From Phycomyces nitens (lineage: Eukaryota > Mucoromycota > Mucoromycetes > Mucorales > Phycomycetaceae), in NCBI GenBank assembly GCA_022702545.1, contig JAHRBC010000001.1:4650001-4714000 (forward strand): a stretch of DNA of 64,000 nt, given 5' to 3'. Shown piece after piece: positions 47,201 through 56,815 of this stretch (the first letter of the stretch is position 1; every line of letters begins with the position of its first letter). The notes under the pieces were generated by a model. It worked only from the letters and a program-made list of their open reading frames with translations, ran no database searches and was not told the DNA's origin. The position numbers and the translations under genes were made by a program.

Positions 47201-48502
47201 GTGTTTAAAGAATTCTTGACATGGTAAGCTTTTTTTTTATCTCAAAAGATGGCCATATATGCTTAATTTATATAAACAATCATAGTCTTGGACACGAAGC
47301 ATTTGATACCAACTACGGTTTATTTTTGGCCACCCCTGACCAGCTTCTCTATCCTAATCCTTCTGCCCTGTCATCTAATGGTAATTCTAGAGATGGTGAT
47401 TTGATAAATTTGCCGTGTTTTACTAACAAGCCATACAGAATCTTTGAGGGAACAGCTGGTATTTTACGAGTTCCTTGGACTAATAATCGGAAAGGCTCTA
47501 TATGAAGGCATATTATTGGATGTGGCCTTTGCAGAATTCTTTTTAAAGAAATGCCTTGGAAAAGTCAACTACTGTAGGTTTTAATGTTGGGACATATCTA
47601 TACAGAGATATTGATCTATTCTGTTCATTATCTAGTGGACGATCTCCCGTCTTTGGATCCTGAGCTTTACAAAGGGCTTATTGAAGTAAAGAACTTTCAA
47701 GGAAATGTGGAAGACCTCTGTCTCGACTTTACTTTGGCAAGAAACGGTATGTGGCTATATTGCACACTATATATTGATGGAAGTAATAGCTAAACAATCT
47801 TTTACGGATAGAATATGGAAAGTCTAGTGTAATCGAGCTTGTTCCGGGTGGAAGCAACATTCCAGTGACTGATAAGAACCGTATTCGCTATGTATATCTG
47901 GTTGCAAACTACAGGCTTAATGTCCAGATTGCCAAGCAATGCAAGGCTTTCTTCCGTGGTCTTTCGACTATTGTAGACATTAAATGGCTGCGCATGTTTA
48001 ATGAAGTAATACACATAATATCCAAGAGCAGGTAATTCAGCTTATTAATGTTTCTTTTTCTTTTTTATATAGAGAGAGTTGCAGATTCTTTTGGGTGGTG
48101 CCTCTGTTCCAATTGATATCGAAGATCTTCGCCGGAATACTATATATGCAGGCTACCGCGAAAGTGATGCCCCGGTGCAGAATCTCTGGAAGGCACTCGA
48201 GAGCTTTGACAATACACAGCGTATGAAATTTGTAAAGTTTGTCACATCTTGCTCTCGACCACCTCTCTTGGGTTTCAAAGAGCTACGACCCCAGCTATGT
48301 ATTCGGGAAGCAGGATCGGATAATGGGCGCCTACCTACCAGCTCTACATGTGTGAACTTATTAAAACTGCCCAATTTTGCTAACTACGATACATTACGAC
48401 AGTAAGTTTAATATGATTTAACGAATACTTGATACTTATCTATTGCTTTTTAGAAAACTACTTTACGCGATCAATGCAGATGCTGGATTTGATTTATCTT
48501 GA
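44294..48502 (+). CDS. HUL5: HECT-type E3 ubiquitin ligase, HUL5/UBE3C-like
   Basis: Multi-exon gene of about 1,000 codons. The N-terminus ([20 protein letters not shown], then a basic helix [17 protein letters not shown]) and the IQ motif [13 protein letters not shown] across the first intron match UBE3C/Hul5. The HECT domain runs from about 46850 to the end: [31 protein letters not shown], the [16 protein letters not shown] block and [20 protein letters not shown]. The catalytic Cys lies in [16 protein letters not shown] (TGT at 48349-48351), and the protein ends NADAGFDLS. Hul5 extends ubiquitin chains at the proteasome and promotes turnover of misfolded cytosolic proteins. Introns are about 50-70 nt. 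The start is the ATG opening the conserved FEG motif. UBE3B is less likely because of this N-terminus. Confidence 0.92.
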
Positions 48503-48970
48503 AGGTTTAATATGTTTAATTATTGGATATTAGAGATAATCAGGGCCACTTTATACTTTATTTGCATGTCATCGTCAATAATCGTCTAATACAAGAGAAC
48601 AAGTTTTTAGTAATCACAAACAAAATTGTATACAAGACGTATAATTTACATCGAGAATACACACAGTTTCTTTATATACCATTTATTATTATTATCTTGA
48701 CTTCTTTGGACATGAGTTTGGAATTGTGTTGTTTCTCAAGAGCAAATAATGAATAATTCAGATAAGTAAACAAGGAATTTGGTCCCTCCTTTGGATCCAA
48801 TACTTTCAAAAAGTATTCATGATCCAAGCTATCAGTACAAAAATAACAATATGAATTGTTCTTAAAGCAGTTTATTTAAAAAATCGTTTCATTTCAGATT
48901 AAATCACTGTAAAGATATAAAGGAGGGAAATACTATTTGGGTTTTATGTGGGAATAAAATGTACATTGGC
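48503..48970. other. Convergent intergenic region
   Basis: About 470 nt between the 3' ends of HUL5 (+) and the CipC-like gene (-). AT-rich, with no supported gene. Confidence 0.6.
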
Positions 48971-49344
48971 TCATTCAAACTTGTAACCAGTCTGTTGGGT
49001 ATAAAGCTTCTCGGCATCTTCCTTGGCAGCACTAAAAAGTATAGTTAGATCAAGTAAAGACAGGACGTATAGACTTACTGCTTGGCCTTTTGACGATCGA
49101 CCCAATCAATGCCCTTTGTCTCTGCAAAGTGGTCTACGGAAGCACCGGCAAGTCCAGCAATGATCTCCTTGGCCAAATGGTGGTCGTCGATTGTGCCCTC
49201 TTCGGCCTGCTTCTTGTTGTATATACGCATGGCCTCAAAAGCAGCTGCACCGGCAATGATCTGGTGAGTCCATTCGGCTTTGTGCTTCTCTTCTGGGGTA
49301 TCAACTGAAGTGATTTCTCTGTAGGCTTGTTCTTGGTAGCTCAT
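48971..49344 (-). CDS. CipC-like protein (DUF3759)
   Basis: Two exons (49344-49079 and 49031-48971) give 108 residues. The protein reads MSYQEQAYREITSVD, then HKAEWTHQIIAGAAAFEAM, KEIIAGLAGASVDHFAETKG and DWVDRQKAKHAAKEDAEKLY. The double AGAAAFE / AGLAGASVD pattern is that of the fungal CipC/DUF3759 family, small helical proteins first noted as induced by concanamycin in Aspergillus; the molecular function is unknown. No signal peptide. The splice completes a His codon (CA|T) and keeps the family's KAKHxA segment. It stands alone, flanked by nearly 2.9 kb of gene-free DNA upstream. Confidence 0.88.
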
Positions 49345-52205
49345 GTTGTATATTTGATGGAATAATGCATCTTGGTATTGGATTCTTGACGCCTTTTATA
49401 ATGTTTTAAACGTCCTTTTTTTAATGATGTTATTTAAACATCATCGTTCCCAAGAAGCTTAGTTTGCTTATATAGTGCATTGGAACCAAGACAGACTTGA
49501 CGTCGGGAAATGTATTAAAGTTAACCTGGTTTATCTGTTTTGCCAAGGTCATCAAGAAAAAATAGCCCCGTCTCGTTGTACGAGGTTCGTGTCCCAAAGA
49601 TGTGTACCTTGTCTTACTGTCGCGTACAAATATGTATATATTTTCATTTCTCCCCACGTCAGATCAATATCGATGTTTTTACTTGCCAAATGATCGTTTG
49701 AATAAAAAGAAAGACATTTCTTAATATTTAATAAGCATGTTAAATTGGCTGTTTCAGTAAAATGATTAATAGAAATATAAAGCATTGACAAAGGTAAATA
49801 AATGCTACATGTGTGAACAAACCAAAGCTTCCGAATCCTAGACGTCATTTCTTACTAATCACAGCTAGAAACTCAACGGGAAGGTTTAGAGTGTGTCGGT
49901 ATTTATGATACTTTTGGTATACTTCCTAAAGCATTGTGCTATAAGCGGCAACAAATTATTAAATACATGTACGTATGGATCTAATCCATAGCTCCAAAAT
50001 CAAGTTTTATATTACTTTTTGAAAGGTTTCGATAGTCTTTTGAATATAATTTAATCTATTGGCTTGATAATTTACAATTTTATAAAGTAAAAACGCACCT
50101 TTATGATGCTAGTAAAGTGCCAGAAGCTCATTGTCACTAGTCTCTTACCATAAACAAGTCTAGGCTATGAGTCCTTTTAATAATAATAATAATAATAATA
50201 ATAATAGATTACCTGCCAGACAAAAAGGCATTGGTAGCTCTACCATAAAGAGTGCTTCTACTTTACACTTTAATCTAAATAATATTACTTTGATTAATTT
50301 CTTGTGCTTTAGATGCAATCACGTCTTGGAAATATATTGAGAGACTGTAAATGAGCAGGAGTGATTTTAAAGGCTGGGATCTATAAACAAAGACTATTTA
50401 GATTACATACATTCAATATATAAGAGCCTAAGTCTCTTTTGTTTGTAATATACTTCAAAGTATACTGGTTGAAAGTATTGATTATAGTCTTTAAAGAACC
50501 AACTCTTCCTGCCTACACATAAATTCATCACACCAGATATGATCCTGTTGATACTTTTTCTTTTGTAGCTCTTGGATGACTATAGCTTAAAAGCAGTACG
50601 ACAAGACGAAATTTTGATTCCGTGAATGACATTGTATGGACTAGTCTTGAAAATGTAATCAGAAATTATGTTTTATAATTTCTGTTGGTCTCTCAAGAGT
50701 ATTCCTATAATTCATTTTGATTCGCAAGATGGCATGATTCTGTTCATTAAGAATCCTTGTTTTACTCTTTAGCAAAATCAGTGTCTGTCTTTTATATTTA
50801 TATGGTTTGCACAATTGTCCTTTGTTAGTGTTGTAGGAAGATAGAGTGTGAGATAAAGACAATCTCGGATGATCTGAAAGCTGATTTCGCAAAGGATTTA
50901 GTGATTTAGTGATTTAGTCTAGTATTCAAATGAAGACAATGTTATAGAAAAGCATAAGAATCCGAGCTACTTTGTCGGGGTTTTAATGTAATGTTGCCAA
51001 GGGAAGGATACCATCGATACACTCAAAAGGCAATGGTTAGATATCTCTCTGGGGTTGTGGAAAAGAGTAATATGTATTATCAAATAACCATTATTAATGA
51101 GCCTATATTTACCAATATCCATTGATAATATTCCAAAGAAGCCAAGATAACCTCAAGTTACAGTCTCGTTAGCTTTGGCTCTATAATAAACGCATCTCAA
51201 TGTAAAGCTTAATTCACTATTCACAAACAAATAAAGCATCATTCTTGATGCTCAGAGTTTCAAGGTATCTAGAGAATAAGCTGATTTGTGATATTTATTA
51301 GACATGCACAGATGTCTATTGATATTTTTGGTCGACAAAAATAATCAAGGGATCTCTTTATGCTGCGGCAGTCTTTGTGTCAATCAGACATGTAATCCAA
51401 AGTACTTTCCAACAGCTGATGTGCTTAGTATTTGAAAATATTAATTTGAAAAATCCAACCTTATCCTGGTCAGTGTACGTGGTGCATGTATTTCTGGGGG
51501 GTTGCGTCTTTCATGCGGAAAATAGGATCTGATGGCCTATTGACATGAGCACCAAAGAAATTACGGTTGGGTCGACCTGTTTCCAAGGTGTGCAAATAGA
51601 TGCTATATAAACCTACCTAGAGTCTATATTTATTAAAGAAATGGTTATCTTGATCCGTAAAACTATATATATATTAAAAAAAAAAGAAACAGACATGTTA
51701 ATATAAAAAATAAAGGCTTGGTGTATTGTCGTTTACCGACTTTATAATTGATGCCGTACGACTTTGATTCAAGAGTGTATATGCAAAAAGCGAAAAGGTG
51801 TACTATAGAAATGAACGTTATTGATCGGCTTCTAGGATTTTGTATAACAAAAAAAAAACCTTTATTGGAGGACAAGATTGTGTTTCTTCATCAACCAAGT
51901 CTGGGTCTCGACTTTTGAGTGAGAGTGCTTAAAACAGATTGGGGTCTGGCATGTTTACTGGTAAAGATCAAGATAAAATCTACGTGTTATTTCTTTTTAG
52001 CATATCAGGAACGATATAGCTGAAATTACTTGAGCTGTATCATACATTTGTTTTAATACATTCGTTTTAAAACCATTTTTTTAGCAAGTAATGCTCATTG
52101 GTAAACACCCTTTTTTTTTAAAAAAAAAGCAATAAAAAGCAGTGTATATATATATATATATATATATAGAATGTATGAATAGAATTTGATTTTGGAAAAT
52201 AGGTT
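49345..52205. other. Gene-free AT-rich DNA with microsatellites
   Basis: About 2.9 kb without a supported gene. Contains (AAT)n at 50179-50205, a T-run/A-run palindrome near 52110-52128 and (TA)n at 52145-52168 just beyond the stop of the kinase-like gene. Open frames of up to 98 codons lack family features. Confidence 0.6.
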
Positions 52206-53934
52206 TTAGAATGTAAACTTTTGCACTAGACGAGGATAACTTTCGAGTCCCTTGTTGACAAGCCGAGTAACAGATGCTGTAAGTACATGTCCACCGTCTT
52301 CAACTAACATGGACGTAGGCTGTATACCATTGGTTCTGTAGTCGAATAACAACCGTTCAGATAAGAATTGGCGGATTTCTACCCGGCGTTGGTGAACGTA
52401 GTCGAGGGTGTGTGGGCTAAAAGGGACGTCTGCTGATAGTTTTTCGAGTCGACGATAGACCATGTACGCATTGGGTCGTTTTGAAGGGTCGGTATTGAGA
52501 CAGTCTGTATATAGGTCTTCCCACTCTTTCATTACGCCCGGTATTGGCTCAATACGATACACAAAAGGGTCAACGAGTGTATTGTCTGGAAAGGTGACCC
52601 GGGAAACCAGTTGCCAGAGAATGATACCCAACGCATAAATATCAGCTGCAGTCGTAAGTCTACTGGAAGGCACTGCCATTTCGGGTGCTACATAGGGCCA
52701 CCGACCGCCTACACCGACTGAACTGGTGCAGTCGGTCTGGGCCTCGTTGGCACTCGCACTATGGCGTCGCTGGAGAGAACGCGATCTTTGCATAAAGGTT
52801 ATGTCAATTAATTCGCCCACATAATCAGCAAAGTTAAGCAGGATATTTCGTGGGTGGACATTGCCATGTACGTATTCCCAATGCAAATCCTTGAGAGCTT
52901 TCGTAACACTGAGGGCAAGCATACGGGGTTTGTTATAGTCGACCGGAATTTCCTTTTCCAAACTGGTCTCCAGGTTACCATAGGTCGCTTTTTTCATCAC
53001 CATCATCAGTCGGCTGTAACCTAGCCTACTGTCGTAATGGACCGTCAGACCGTAGATCGACAGTGTGCTTGTGATAAGTTCGGGGTCCATATCTAGCTAA
53101 GAGAATCAATAGATATAGGTATTTGCAAGTGTACAAAGGATATCTTGCTGTATCGTTGGACTGAATTCCTTACCTGGTGGTCAGGATCAACTGTCAGGCC
53201 CTTGAGAAAAACCTCGTCCCAACGTTCTGGAACAGCAGCTATACGATAAGGTGGCACAAACCGGGCAATGTAAGACGGGGCGAGACCTTGGTAATCACCG
53301 TGATTTTGCCGCTGTTTGTCCACAAACCAGGATGGCGGGAAGAACGGGATAGTATTCAGTTTGCAGGCACCTATGAGGGCAAGTGAACGATTGGTCTGAT
53401 GCCAATCTACAAGATAGTCGCAGATGTTCTCGAGTAGTTTCTGGTGCTTTTTATGAATTCTATGCCGGCAGATGTTATGGTCAAGCCAGGGCCGAAGGCC
53501 TTTTGTGGTAAACGGTCGTTCCGATGTTGCTAAAGTGGCTTCTTCGTGTTCCGCTTTTTGTAGTGTCCAGTTCCACATGTGTTCGAGCGAGAACACCACA
53601 CTCCACTTTTGATACCACTGGTCAGCAATATCCCAGACCTGAAAATAAAATCAAACAAGATATGAGTTGTTGCAATACACGATAATCCTCCAAGATGACT
53701 TGCATATCGTCCGTATTTAGGATGAAGCTCGTATTGGGCATTCACATCTCGCTCAAACTCTTCAAATGCACTGCTTATTTCCATTGAACAAGATTCCCCA
53801 CCCATTGCTTCCTGGGGAATACTCGACTCAAACCCGTCGAGATCAAACAGACTTGGTTGAGAAGCGATAAGAGGTAATGCATAGTGACAATAGAAATTGG
53901 CATCGCATTCTATAAGATAGTCCAAAAGTGACAT
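52206..53934 (-). CDS. Protein kinase-like protein lacking the catalytic HRD aspartate
   Basis: Three exons (53934-53704, 53638-53174, 53096-52206) give about 528 residues. An N-terminal region of about 200 residues is unlike known domains (MSLLDYLIECDANFYCHYAL). The kinase fold follows: a VAIK-like RWDEVFLKGL, an N-lobe strand STLSIYGLTVHYDSRLGYS, then VTKALKDLHWEYVHGNVHPRN. That last motif aligns with HRDLHPGN but has HGN, so the catalytic Asp is Asn. The DFG region is LIDITFM (Asp kept, Gly lost). PYVAPEM and ADIYALGIILWQL are intact activation and F-helix motifs. It is probably a pseudokinase or weak kinase. Intron 1 (53703-53639) has a GC donor (GCAAGT) and AG acceptor; a GT donor does not restore the frame. 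No in-frame ATG lies upstream of 53934. Confidence 0.8.
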
Positions 53935-54080
53935 TGAGAATATAAAATTGATCGAATGCTTCAATTCTCTCTTATTTTTAACTGTTTGATTTTTGATTTT
54001 AAAAATAAAGATAATAAACAATACAACAGGAAAAGCTAACAGTGAGTGCACTAGAGAAAGATGATACACGTCTTGATCAG

Positions 54081-54134
54081 CAAAAGGTAAAAGGAAAAGG
54101 GAGAGAAGAGAGAGAAAAAGAGAGAGAAAAAGGG
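54081..54134 (-). promoter_or_regulatory. Pyrimidine-rich promoter tract upstream of kinase-like gene
   Basis: On the minus strand this is an almost pure CT tract (repeats of CTCTCTCTTTTT), 150-200 nt before the start codon. Such tracts commonly precede transcription starts in fungi. It argues that the kinase-like gene starts after this point rather than including the exons at 54345-54586. Confidence 0.4.
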
Positions 54135-54274
54135 ATGCCTAGTGGCTGATAATGGGAGCCCAATAACCTTGTTTGACCCAAAATATCAACCGCCTTTTGA
54201 TTCTAGACCTTACCATTCGTTCGGTTGATTTTTTTTTGTTCGTGTGAGTAAGTCAAAAAGGCCCTTTTATAAAT

Positions 54275-54586
54275 TTAGTTCTTTTTGGCCACACCTGAAT
54301 GATAGATGGTGAGAAAAGGTGATAAATCCATGTCTAAAACTTACCCTCTGCACCATCACGAAGCTGGGTCAGCAATTGTCTTAGCTTCTGTCTAAGCTTG
54401 GTTACCAACGGGTCTTCGTCTTTATCCGGGGGAGGAACCTGGTCCAATAGGAATTCAGCCTCATCTATGGTCCTACCGCACATGCATGGCAACAGTAGAT
54501 TATTAAGGTTTATTTATTGTCATGGGTACAGAAATACAAAAAAGATGTATAAAATAAACCTACAGTACGATGGGTCCACGGTTCAT
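54275..54586 (-). CDS. Small unrecognised protein, 56 codons in three exons
   Basis: Exons 54586-54564, 54472-54345 and 54294-54275 join in frame (introns of 91 and 50 nt, both GT-AG) to give 56 residues: MNRGPIVLTIDEAEFLLDQV, PPPDKDEDPLVTKLRQ, then an amphipathic helix KLRQLLTQLRDGAE and a GVAKKN end. Codon use and the acidic-then-helical layout look like a genuine conserved small protein, but I do not recognise it. Three observations support it: an ATG begins the first exon, both junctions keep frame, and the stop follows the second intron closely. The alternative is that these are 5' exons of the kinase-like gene, because an acceptor at 53910/53909 has the right phase; the promoter-like CT tract between makes that less likely. 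Confidence 0.5.
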
Positions 54587-55590
54587 TTGCGGCTTATTGA
54601 GATGAAAATAAAGAGAGAAAAGGTTGGATTGCTGGCCTTTTTATATTGTTTGGACCCTGAAATGTTACATTGGAACCAATCGAAATATTGGGCTGTGGAA
54701 TGTATTGCTATTCCTTGCCAAAGTATATTCTATTGAATCCTTTTGTATTGTGGGAATCTGTAAATTGCTTGAAATTACGGTTAAAAGTACCATTGGCATC
54801 TTTACATCTTCTGAATGTTGGTTGTAGAATAGAACATCTTGATAATCCATCTAGTACACTCATTATGACGCTATTCTATGGTCTTTGGCTGTAATACACA
54901 TTTACATTGCAGGTTGCTAAAGAACTACCTTGATATTCTGATAGGCGATTTAATATAAAAGCCACAAATCTTCCCAGTTGTAATTTCGATTTATTTTGGA
55001 ATTTATATATTGTCTGACAAGCATACAATAGCAGAATACACCTGCCCAGTGCTAGTTTTGGGTCAGACCCAAGGCTCCCAAAAAGTCTAATTTTATATTC
55101 ATGTAAGGATCTGTTACTTTTTGGAAACAATCACATTCTCCCCTTTTGAAGCCGCTTTTTTGGAATTTCGGACATTGAATAAGTCTTTAATTATCAACAA
55201 AAATTACCATAAATGGACCTGGGCTTTAAACATTTATAATCATTTCTGATCTAATTTTAGGTTTATTAGATAGCCATATGTTTCAATTTAATTAATGAAT
55301 ATTGAATATTGAATATTGATGATTAAAGATTCCAAGTCAAGTGCACCCACAGACCAGCCTGCATTGCATTTCTCATTTCTCATTTCAATAACAATCGTAA
55401 TAGGCACCAATTGATAATATCACTATCAGCCTTTATACATTCACAGTATTTCTACTTGAGATTGAGAGGATGTTGGTTGTTGTTTTTCAAGACAAAAAGA
55501 AAATTGGATTTGAGGATAGAGATTGATGTTTAGATGCATTTACCTGTAATTATCTTCATCCTTTAAAAATGGAGTCCATGTTTGTTACAA
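54587..55590. other. Gene-free DNA
   Basis: No supported gene. Short overlapping frames on both strands (60-84 codons) look like chance. An ATTGAATATTGAATATTGA motif repeats at about 55300-55318. Confidence 0.5.
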
Positions 55591-56165
55591 AACCTGTTTT
55601 TAGTTGAGGACCAATGTTGAGTTCAACTGTTTTCTTGATCCTTTTTCTTTAGTTTGAAAACTTTTGGTCTTCCTTGTCCCGTCTTGATCTGTTGTATTTT
55701 GCAGTGCCATGCATCAAAATGTTTACTAGTTATTCTGGAGCCCTTTGGGAACCTTGATTGTAAAATCTGAATGGCATGTCTAGGTGTGTAAGAATACTCT
55801 TGGTGTATTCTTCAAACTTTTTAATACTCGACGTTTTGTTTGACGGCAGATTTCTCTCTATCAATCTTATGCCATACTCTTTTCTTTTTCCAATTGCATT
55901 GCAAAGTTTGTAGCACCCGTAATGTGTTGATATTCATCTCTAGTGCACCTTTGTATTTGAGGGTTGGAACCAACGGCAGCAGTAAATACTGATGTTCTCC
56001 CCGGATCAATAAAAGTTGGAGTATACATCTCATCAATTTCAAACATGGTAAAGTCTTCAAGCTTCAACTCGAGACTTTGGTTAAAAAAGCCATAACCAAT
56101 TTGACGTCGTATGTAAAAGAGAAAATCAAGAGAGAAACTATCGTTGTGTCCATTTTGGAATTAAA
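55591..56165 (-). pseudogene. TnpB/Fanzor-like nuclease relic
   Basis: On the minus strand, an open frame from about 56163 to 55867 contains YTPTFIDPGRTSVFTAAVG, which fits a RuvC-I motif (D-P-G) of the TnpB/OrfB/Fanzor kind, followed by QRCTRDEYQHITGAT. After a frame break, 55835-55740 reads KKFEEYTKSILTHLDMPF with GSQRAPE before a stop, and 55730-55600 reads ILMHGTAKYNRSRRDKE, a stop, and a basic stretch RKRIKKTVELN. This order matches a family of RuvC-like ORFs I associate with mucoralean genomes. The C-terminal zinc ribbon and last RuvC motif are not found. It is broken in at least three places and truncated. Family assignment is from memory of patterns and needs a profile search. Confidence 0.5.
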
Positions 56166-56225
56166 CAAGTGCAAAATGAATTACAAAAAAAAGCTATAGT
56201 TATTATGAATAGATACTTAAAAGGT

Positions 56226-56425
56226 ATACCGGATTGCCCTGTTGCTTTTGTTACTGACAGCCCTTGTTGGATTATTCGAATAAGCCTTTCGATTTGACCT
56301 TGTCTGTATCTCTTATACTTGCCAGTAAAAGAAACATGGACTTGATAAACATCTTTAACCATATTGTCCATTACCTCTATCGTCTTTGATTGAGGTTTAG
56401 GAATTGTGTCGAGATCAATAAGCAT
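56226..56425 (-). pseudogene. Transposase N-terminal helix-turn-helix remnant
   Basis: Minus-strand frame starting MLIDLDTIPKPQSKTIEVMD, then DVYQVHVSFTGKYKRYRQGQ and the helix-turn-helix IERLIRIIQQGLSVTKATGQ ending SGIP. This resembles the N-terminal DNA-binding domain of mucoralean Tc1/mariner-like transposases. Homology stops abruptly after GIP at about 56226, and no DDE catalytic domain follows. Upstream, another frame (EEELLIVFDGSAIEEYDYIV) may be its lost N-terminus, separated by a stop. The neighbouring Fanzor-like relic begins 60 nt further along the same strand. Confidence 0.45.
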
Positions 56426-56815
56426 TAAAGATTGGCATTTTCAATGACTATATAATCATATTCCTCAATAGCACTGCCATCAAAGACTATAAGCAATTCT
56501 TCTTCAAGGTTACAATTAACAAGTCCATTCTCTTTTTTTTAGAATTGAATGATAAAGCGTCTCAATTGGTAATCTATGATCTTGTCTAAAAAAAATCTCA
56601 AGTTGTCTCAATCTCAAGTAAAAACACGTTTATTATGCTTTCCAAAGTTGCCATATATTGCTCTACAAAATGTGTTCTCAACTCCGTTCCCCCTCTTTGC
56701 TGTGGATGACGTATCCTCCTTAACCATCCAATGGGAATGTGACAAGGAAACACAGAAAGTTGGATTCTTTTCTGAAAGCCAAGTTGGAAGGACAAGCGAC
56801 ATAACTTGTTGAACT
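56426..56815. other. SEC63 upstream region
   Basis: About 390 nt before the SEC63 start, partly made of transposon-derived sequence at its left end. No regulatory motif stands out. Confidence 0.4.

Noticed and set aside
53934..54069. N-terminal hydrophobic extension of the kinase-like protein (KIKNQ preceded by a Leu/Val/Ile-rich stretch)
   Set aside because: The frame is open upstream but has no ATG until 53934, and a promoter-like CT tract lies just before it.
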